Positions 57,336-64,000 of a stretch of DNA of 64,000 nucleotides are shown here, piece by piece (position 1 is the first letter of the stretch; the number at the start of each line of letters is the position of its first letter). The notes beneath the pieces were generated by a model. The model was not told the origin of the DNA. It did not search any database and was given only the letters and a program-made list of their open reading frames with translations. This DNA comes from Macrolepiota albuminosa (taxonomy: Eukaryota > Basidiomycota > Agaricomycetes > Agaricales > Agaricaceae). The position numbers and the translations under genes are program-made. The DNA is taken from assembly GCA_027475525.1 (NCBI GenBank), contig JAMWFC010000082.1:1922001-1986000 (forward strand), written 5' to 3'.

Positions 57336-57887
57336 CGTTGTTAGAGGTGGCAGTGATGAAGACGGCAGGCAAGGAGGAATGTTGAGGTCATTGCTGACAA
57401 ATACATTCTGGATTTATTAAGTGGAGGAGTTGCGAGGTGTGGAAGTATGAAGGTATGAAGATGGAGGTCTGACAGTGAATCAGAGATCTCGGGCAGTTCT
57501 ATTTTTGTAATTAGAAGTACTACCCATACAATCTTGCGACACCTTAGGGTACTTTCCATCAGCAAAATTAACCCCCCTAAAGTGCCATCAAGAAGCACAA
57601 AGTGTCCTGCCTTAGGTGGGCAGCTACTTGTGTGCAAAAATGCATACTGATGGGCACACCCTGTCAAGAGGTATTGACAGCCTGATACAGACAAAATATC
57701 CATAGCATACTTGATCAAAAGAGAGGGGAGAACCTTCAGTACCTGCAAGGCAGCAAAGACAAAACTGCCTCAATGTTTGCATGTATCTGATAACAGTGAG
57801 GCTTGGGTGCTTGCATTGTGCAAGCAGAACAAGGTGCCCACATGGCCAGCAGGAAGTACCATTGTTATGCTCCACCTATGCAGGACC
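57336..57887. other. upstream of KDZ relic, no gene assigned
   Basis: Minus-strand frames of 80-135 codons exist (for example QYLLTGCAHQYAFLHTSS, ~57650, and KAGHFVLLDGTLGGLILL) and may be exons of another old transposon gene. I cannot place them. Confidence 0.35.
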
Positions 57888-58376
57888 AAGGAAAACACAG
57901 AAGGCAATAAGCCTTCAAGAAAAAGACATTCTCCACCTGCACTAGCAATTGCAGGAGAAATTTGCTAATATGGTCAATGGGACTAAAGAGGAACTCTTTC
58001 CATAGCAGGAGGTCAACCATGAAATCAATCTTATAGACAAATATAAGCAGTACAAGTACCACTTGCTAAGCTGTCTATGTGCACTCCATGAGCAATTACA
58101 CAATAAGACAAATTGCTATTTAAATGCTAAATAGTGGTTACCATGTACCACCACTCAAGCTTCACTATTATTGTGCATTCCAAAGAAGGATAGAACCCTT
58201 CATATGGCTTTGGATGCATAACAGTGCAATGATAATACTATAAAAAATGTTACCTCTTTGCTCAACCAGGAGGTGATCTGGAAAGATGTCATGCAAGCAA
58301 AGTATTGCTCAAAAATTTTCATAGGCACATATAAACAGGTGCACATATGCATCAAGAATGTACTCAAGATGGTCTT
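57888..58376 (+). pseudogene. old gypsy RT relic (element C)
   Basis: Aligns without large gaps to element A bases about 20-510 (TAATATGGTCAATGGGAC, GGAGGTCAACCATGAAATC, AATAAGCAGTACAAGTACC type blocks) and covers the protease-RT linker and the first RT motifs. Most differences are C to T or G to A, and former CpG sites are almost all TpG or CpA. Many stops. Ends abruptly near 58376. A short, ancient fragment. Confidence 0.85.
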
Positions 58377-59505
58377 AAGGCTTCTGTCAGCAGCAGCTTG
58401 TGTCAGTGTAGGAAAAATGTCTTCAATTTTTGCTGTCATGTGATTCATTAGACTGTTTGTCTATCCAGATGCTTGTATAAGCAGCAGCCTTGAGGATGCT
58501 CATACAAGCAGTAGACTATGTCAGTGTAGAACAATGACAACAGCTAAATCTCAGACATGCCATGCTAGCAATGGCCCATACAAGCAAGTGGTGGTTACAA
58601 GTCAAGAGGCCCTGCCACATCTCAATTTAGATGATTGATTTTGTAGTTTATACTTTGACAAGTTGTATAAAATACATCTCATTTTGAGGCTGTAAACAGT
58701 TAGTAAACCATTTATTTACCTTTTGTTAACCATTTTTGTTTAATCTACTCCAAGTTGTAAACTGCGCTGTGTGCCGGGGGGTCATATCTGTTCCTGTTCT
58801 TTCCAGTTTCACCCTTTCCTCACTCGTTCTGAGCCTTGGTACTTTGTTGTGTTTTCAGTATTCTTATGTATGAGTTTGGGTTCAGAGGGCAATGCCTGGC
58901 ATTGTTATGCTCTCTCCTTTATGGTGCTGTGCCTGGTTATCTTAGTGTTTATAGGGAAGGGAGTTCTTTACTCAGTGTCCAACACATTCGCTGCGTCTAT
59001 GCAGTGAACCTCTGTGGGTACCTAGGTGTCGTGCCATACACATTGTCACCCATAGGCAGTCAGAACGTCCACAAACATCTGCCTTTCCTGACCATGTGAT
59101 ATAAGTTGGCTCCCATGAGATTATATACTCCTACTCTACTTGAGAAAAAGATGATTGATAAACGTTTCACTATGACATTTGTTTGCCATATGATAAGAGT
59201 CAAGTACGTATGTACGACCGAGGTGTGGGATTGATTGTCGTTATCTTCAACATCGGTTTAAACACAAATTATCGCGTCTCCGTCAAACTACTAACTACTC
59301 ATCGAGTTGAACTTCACCTCACTTCGAGTTTATATTATACGGGGGCTCTAATGAACTGGGAAAGAAAAGGGTCTGGTTTAGGTTGGATGGAGCCACAGTT
59401 AAAGAACAACTGGGACCTCGAGGAATGCGGAGGCACTGCCATAGATATCAGTGAAGCAATAATCCTTTAGATAATACTGAAACTTGCAAATATGGAAAAC
59501 ATGTA
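58377..59505. other. gene-free stretch
   Basis: 58377-58750 is AT-rich and CpG-poor; 58770-59100 becomes GC-balanced with frames under 90 codons. An imperfect repeat of CAGCAGCTTGTGTCAGTGTAG occurs at about 58392 and 58510. Nothing recognised. Confidence 0.45.
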
Positions 59506-61216
59506 TCATTTAAAGAACGTGCGACTAAGAATAGTCCACCCAAGGCAAAGAAACCGACTAAGGCGGCGTATGTAGTTTACTGTCCGAAAACCCCAGGGAT
59601 ATCGACAAATCCCCCGAAGAATACGAATGTGACGTGGAACGGGAGGCTCGTGAAATGCTGCCCAGTTTTCCACAAAATTGGGGTCAAGGTGCTTCCAGCG
59701 ATCATAGTAATCATATGCGATATATCGATCGTTTGACTCTGCTGCTAAAGACAATACACGATTGGGTGTTAGAGTATCGACCAGATTCTCAAAAAAAATC
59801 AGAGCTTCTGACGCCTTTAATCGTAGAGAAATGTCACGAGTCGTCATCCGGTCAAACAGAGGCGCTAGCATTGGGACGATGCGCGTCATATGCTACGAGA
59901 AAAGGGGGAAACTCGTATCAATAGCAGACGGATGACAGTGCACAAATTGATTCACCTGGAATTCTTGACAGAACATAACACCTAGCATTCCGACATCAAA
60001 TGCGAAAGGATTGTAATCAATCTCTCCCTGCAACATGTCCCCTGGAACTTGATCGTACAGAGTGTCGAATGATACGTGGCTTGGAAGACGACAATCATCG
60101 AGGGACATTGAAGGCGGAAACATCGTGGATCCGTCAAAGTCATATATAGCATACGTCAATTTTCCTCGAGAACGTAGAGAGTGACGGTGACGATTATTGA
60201 TATCAAAGCTGTCCATGTGAACATGATTAACGAGTATATTGTCCTTTTTAATTCCCTATGATAACAAATTCAGATTAAATCAAACTTTGATGTCGAAATA
60301 CATACACCATGAGCAATTCGATGTCTGTGAAGATAGGTCAATCCCTGGCTGACCGGGTCAAAATTGTTCCAAACAGAATAGAGAAAAGGAACCTTTAAAA
60401 GGCAATGGATAAAATGAAAGACCTCCTCCACGCTGTTGCAATGGGGTAAGAATGGAAACCCACCCCATCTGGTTCGCAAGTTCAAACAAGTCACACACTT
60501 GTAGCAATTGAAGCATACCTAGGCATGACAGCTAGCCAGTGACCTTCGCAAGGAAAAACGTCCAGAACTGGTATAACATGATGAAAATCATCTATTGAAC
60601 CAGGCACTCCTTCACTATGAAGGTATTTCAGAACACGAAGCTCTTCGCTCCCATCTAAAATTGCCTTAATAACTACGTGCTGTCCTCGGGTATTCTGAGC
60701 GAAAGCAATGTTGCCCTGGAAAGTTCATGAGAATGATTCTGTTTAAAATACTCAAGATACACATCACGCACCTTGGTGCTTGTCTTCGCGTAAAGAGTTG
60801 GGAACATCAAGTCATCCTCATTCTCCTCCGGTTCTGGTCGTTCATGACTCGCATATGGAAATACACTCTCGTGGTGTTCTGCATTGGATGGATACATTCC
60901 AATTGACGGAGATTCCTCCGAGGGACATCGAAGGTACAGAGTGTAACCCTTTTCCAAGAACCACGATCGGATGCGTTTTGAGTCCCACCAAGCAATTCTT
61001 CGGTAGGCCAATTGACGAAATTCGCGGGGCGGCAATGAGGTTCGAAGAACGGAGTCAAGGTCGTCGTGCACAGCAGACAGAACACGTAAAGGAGGCTCAT
61101 CATTTTCCTGTGCGGTATACACCTGGATAATTTGGAAAGATATAAACTAGTAAAGACAGAAAAGATATAAACTAGTAAAGACAGAACTGAACTGGACGTG
61201 TACGACCACTTGCCAT
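59506..61216 (-). CDS. protein kinase-like protein with altered catalytic loop (paralogue of 13801-15507)
   Basis: Same exon plan as the gene at 13801-15507. A first exon may start at the ATG at 61216 (MASGRTRP). The main N-terminal exon contains VHDDLDSVLR, RRIAWWDSKRIRSWFLEKGY (61122 down). Then come the glycine-loop/lysine exon IAFAQNTRGQHVVIKAIL (~60690), GHWLAVMPR, VEEVFHFIHCLLK, GLTYLHRHRIAHG|GIKKDNILVNH (~60330-60225) and the DFG-equivalent YDFDGS (~60145), ending RTFFK* at 59506. Spliced, the catalytic loop is HGGIKKDN: the Asp of HxD is replaced by Gly, while the lysine, Asn and DFD Asp remain. The sister gene keeps the Asp. It may be a pseudokinase. A gypsy LTR lies about 125 bp upstream of the start. 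Confidence 0.75.
61141..61190 (+). repeat. 25-bp tandem duplication in kinase 5' intron
   Basis: TATAAACTAGTAAAGACAGA occurs at 61141 and 61166 (offset 25). It is distinct from the 77-bp class and probably natural slippage. Confidence 0.85.
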
Positions 61217-61339
61217 CGTTACTATGGTAACAATGTCCAACTGGCAGTAGCAACAGAGCTGGCAAACAAAGTAGAAGCAAATTCTCAGATAGAAAGGGTT
61301 TGTGAAGTGAAGAAAATATAGTGGATGAGTGGATGCTAT

Positions 61340-61583
61340 TGTAGCGGAGTCGTGACTGATACACACATAGTCACCCCCGACTACAGTAGGTCCTTTAATT
61401 ACTGACCTGCTCTTACTCATTAGTTATGATTATCAAATTACCCGCAGTTACACCATAGTATAAAAAGACCCAGTTGATTGTGTATTCGGTAGCTTTTACA
61501 ATATTAAGGCTTACACCAGTTCTATAGTGAGGCTCTAATCTCGTGTGACGAAACTCTACTCTTTTTGGTAGACTTCCGTTACA
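61340..61583 (+). repeat. 5' LTR of a further gypsy element (element D)
   Basis: 244 bp, TGTAGCGGAGTC ... CTTCCGTTACA, with the same terminal bases as the other LTRs here. A clear TATA box TATAAAAAG lies at 61459-61467, consistent with transcription to the right. The upstream neighbour is the 5' end of the kinase-like gene on the other strand. Confidence 0.8.
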
Positions 61584-61698
61584 TATTTTGAACTTCCAAA
61601 AGTCCTAAACTACTCTATAAACCACCGACTCTCGTGCCGTGGGCACACCCTGGTCTGATCAACCAGATTCGTCCTAGCCGTGAATCCTCAGTGTCAGT

Positions 61699-62768
61699 AT
61701 GTCTACTGATAGCAGTTCTCGCAGATATAACTTTCGTCGCCTCCGACCTGGTATTGCTACACCAACAAAGGGTGCAGTACACAGGTTTGGAGAGATACCC
61801 AAAGAGACTGGTCGAGTCGTCTCACCAGACGTCTTGGATTCAGAAAACTGGGGCAAACCCAGTCCTGACGAGGCAGCCGCCAGTTCTCCGTTGTCCAAGC
61901 CTAAGGATGACGAGGCCAATTCCCCTTCTCAAGAAAGGGAGAAACCCCACCTGGAAGGTGGAGGCCAATCAGCTAAAGAGACAAGTCCAGGAGACCCAGA
62001 GGGTCAGGACAATGATGATGAACCAGACATTGGTTATGGCGACTCCTTGGGGAAGAAGGATGCCACAGGAGATAACTGGAATAAGGGTCAGGAAAGTGGG
62101 AATGGCCACCTGCTGACTCAGGAACAAGTTGATGCAGTAGATCTAGCTTGTTGTCAGTTAACGGCGGAACAAAATAAATTAGTTGCTGACTGAAACAGAG
62201 TGTTGAATATCCATCCTGGGGTGAAACTACCCCAGGAAGCGGGTCCTTCAAACAAAAAAGGAAAAGAAGTGGATCTCCGAGAATTGGGACAACTCAATAT
62301 GGAAAATGAGTTAGAATTGGATCCTGAAGTTCAGGAACACTTACTAAATAAGTATAAAGCCCAACAGCATTGGAACGAGGTTGACTTTTCAGATAAGGAT
62401 ATGGACTCTGACTACAAACCAGATGCAGAGGAATTCAGTAATGATGACCTGGATGAGAGTCAGATTCTGGGGCTGAGAAGAGATCTCTAAAAAGGAAATG
62501 GATAGCTGAGCTAGAATCACAGCTCAAACAGTTGAGAAAAGAGCTGAGGAGAGAAAAGAAAAGAAAAGTTGGTAGATGTTCAGATCATCAACCCTTGGAA
62601 GCCCTATCCAATGAACTGGGTGATCTGATTGGGAGGGTGACAACTCAGCAGTCAGAGCCAAGAAAGGAAAAGATTAACATAAAAACTGGAAAGGGAGACC
62701 CCAGCACATACATTGGGGCAAATAGTGCATTAGGTCATGCCTTCCAAAGAATTCAAGAGGATAGAGAC
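61699..62768 (+). pseudogene. gag 5' part of element D, truncated
   Basis: The first frame begins MSTDSSSRRYNFRRLRPG at 61699, 115 bp after the LTR, and is rich in Pro, Ser and acidic residues. A TGA (62191-62193) separates it from an in-frame continuation to 62490 (DLRELGQLNMENELELDPE). After a frame shift, coiled-coil-like KELRREKKRK and NIKTGKGDPSTYIGANSALG follow to 62768. There is no capsid core or zinc knuckle: the sequence stops where the minus-strand LTR begins. It resembles the N-terminal part of agaricomycete gypsy Gag, not that of element B. Confidence 0.65.
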
Positions 62769-62961
62769 TGAAACAAAGTCAGATAAAAGCTTAGCCTTAT
62801 GGTCACATGACAGAACCAGATCGGTATGTGATTCTAGTACTATGTATGACAGTAAAATTGGCTGCCTTATGTAAGGCAGCCAGCTAATATATACAAAATA
62901 ATAATAAGTAATTAATATAATTGTATATTAATTATTTAACTAATACTATGATATGTTACAT
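62769..62961 (-). repeat. 3' LTR of a minus-strand gypsy element (element E)
   Basis: On the minus strand it begins TGTAACATATCATAG at 62961, directly after a polypurine tract (AAAGGGGGGCA, about 62962-62972), and ends near GTTTCA at 62769. It has the layout of the element A LTR: an AT-rich first half, a short hairpin (GGCTGCCTTA/TAAGGCAGCC at about 62862-62883) and a similar last third. About 193 bp. Confidence 0.7.
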
Positions 62962-64000
62962 GCCCCCCTTTGAGACTGGTAAGCAGTCTCTATGTAAGGA
63001 GGGACAATTTGTCCAGGTCAGTATGTAGTCCAATGTGGAGGCACTCAGGTCCTTCATGGCTCGAGAATATCCATTTCATCTGTCAAAAAATACAACGCTG
63101 ATGTTAACCGACAGTATGAATTGAAAAAAAGATGAGCTGCCTACGATGTTTATGCAGATGGTGGACATGACAACTCACTGGCCATATCGATCCTCATCTC
63201 AGTGTCGACACTAACCAATGATGATGAGGCAATGGGACCTGACAATGTTGAGGCTGTAGGAGCCTGAACTAACATGGCAGTGTGAGCTGGAGATGGGGGA
63301 TATGGCCTGTGTCGAGACCGGCATTGCCACAAATCTTGACAGTTGGGATTCATCCCCATGGGATAGTACAGTCCACTCTCAAGGTACTCATGACCTTGAG
63401 CAAACTCTCAGGCTAGCAGTGCATGAAGGTGAATCATATCATCTTCTGTGGACAACCACCAGTTGTCCCAATGCTGGATGGCCAGGGGCTCTCCATAAAT
63501 GTCCAGTCAATGATGGTGTTCATTGTCAACCTCATGGAAATGGTCGATAGATGCATTGGCTGCGAGAAAGTGGTTTTTGAAGTAAACCACACCGAAGATA
63601 TAAGCATGGTCTACCCACTCGATGGATATGCCATTGGCTAGCATGGTGCATAGCACATCAGCATTGGTGATGTTGACGGCCATAGCCATGTCAAAGTGTG
63701 GGGGTCAGAGCTAGACATCAGTCCAGCTCATTGGCACGAACGGGTTGCTGGGATTCGTGGCATCATAGTCAGCGACAGCCTCGTGATACAGCCCAGGATG
63801 CACAAGGATCAAGGCCAGCAGCCTTGCAAATCATCCCTGAGCTCTTCCCATGGAGGACATTCCATGCATAAGGGCATGTCCCAGCAGTGTATGCCAGTGG
63901 ATGCGATACACCTGATCCACTCCAATACTGTACACTGAATTCATCATCTCTGGTCAGCAGAAGTAGAGTACATTCTATGCCAGTTTGTCCAGATCAAAGG
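62962..64000 (-). pseudogene. ORF3 relic of element E (third copy of the accessory protein)
   Basis: Minus-strand translation, entering from the right window edge, gives FDLDKLA, VYRIHWHTLLGHAL, HPGLYHEAVADYDA (~63800), GISIEWVDHAYIFGVVY (~63600-63640) and YYPMGMNPN (~63350). These match FNLDQLA, MHWRTLFGFAL, ARPGLYREAIASYDA, RIPLEWVDHTYTYGVVF and YYLIGMDPN of element B. Stops and frame breaks are frequent and CpG is depleted. The rest of the element lies outside the window. Confidence 0.82.

Noticed and set aside
58771..59099. Hydrophobic 80-codon plus-strand frames (FSVFLCMSLGSEG)
   Set aside because: Two overlapping frames of equal quality, no start context and no family match.

Overview
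The window comes from a basidiomycete fungus, most likely an agaricomycete. The host genes carry many short GT-AG introns. The gene set (DUF6534 membrane protein, fungal HUT1, Ent3-type epsin, ZNG1, agaricomycete O-fucosyltransferase-like protein) and the KDZ, Ty3/gypsy chromovirus and Tc1 transposons all fit that group. No bacterial-type operon, rRNA gene or CRISPR array is present.

Layout. 1-7893 is the 3' part of a young, CpG-rich Ty3/gypsy element (A): pol, a long extra ORF after pol (ORF3) and the 3' LTR. 7894-13304 is AT-rich and holds a decayed DD34E Tc1 element with 222-bp TIRs and three tandem MITE-like copies. 13801-31610 is the gene-rich host segment: kinase-like gene, HUT1, pseudophosphatase-like gene, ZNG1, ENT3, DUF6534 gene, two serine-rich proteins, an O-fucosyltransferase-like gene and a small ORF. 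31611-42421 is AT-rich and transposon-derived: a broken low-complexity gene, a fragment resembling the EPL1-type region of NTO1/BRPF chromatin proteins, a Gly/Asn-coding minisatellite and an Ulp1-like protease remnant. 42427-54154 is a complete Ty3/gypsy element (B) with 176-bp LTRs and a 5-bp target duplication, inserted between the Ulp1-like remnant and a KDZ transposase remnant (54155-57335). 57888-58376 is an old CpG-poor gypsy RT relic. 59506-61216 is a second kinase-like gene, paralogous to the first. 61340-64000 is a nested pair of gypsy fragments, one carrying a third ORF3 copy.

The most informative biological signal is ORF3: three gypsy copies of very different age share a roughly 980-codon reading frame between pol and the 3' LTR, with conserved C-terminal blocks that I cannot assign to any known family. 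The most important technical signal is a set of about 24 direct duplications at a spacing of 77 bp (78 in one or two cases). They sit almost only in repeats and look like unmerged k-mer overlaps from assembly. They cause most of the apparent frameshifts in elements A and B. Once they are discounted, gag-pol of element B is one frame apart from a 40-bp loss and four TGA codons.
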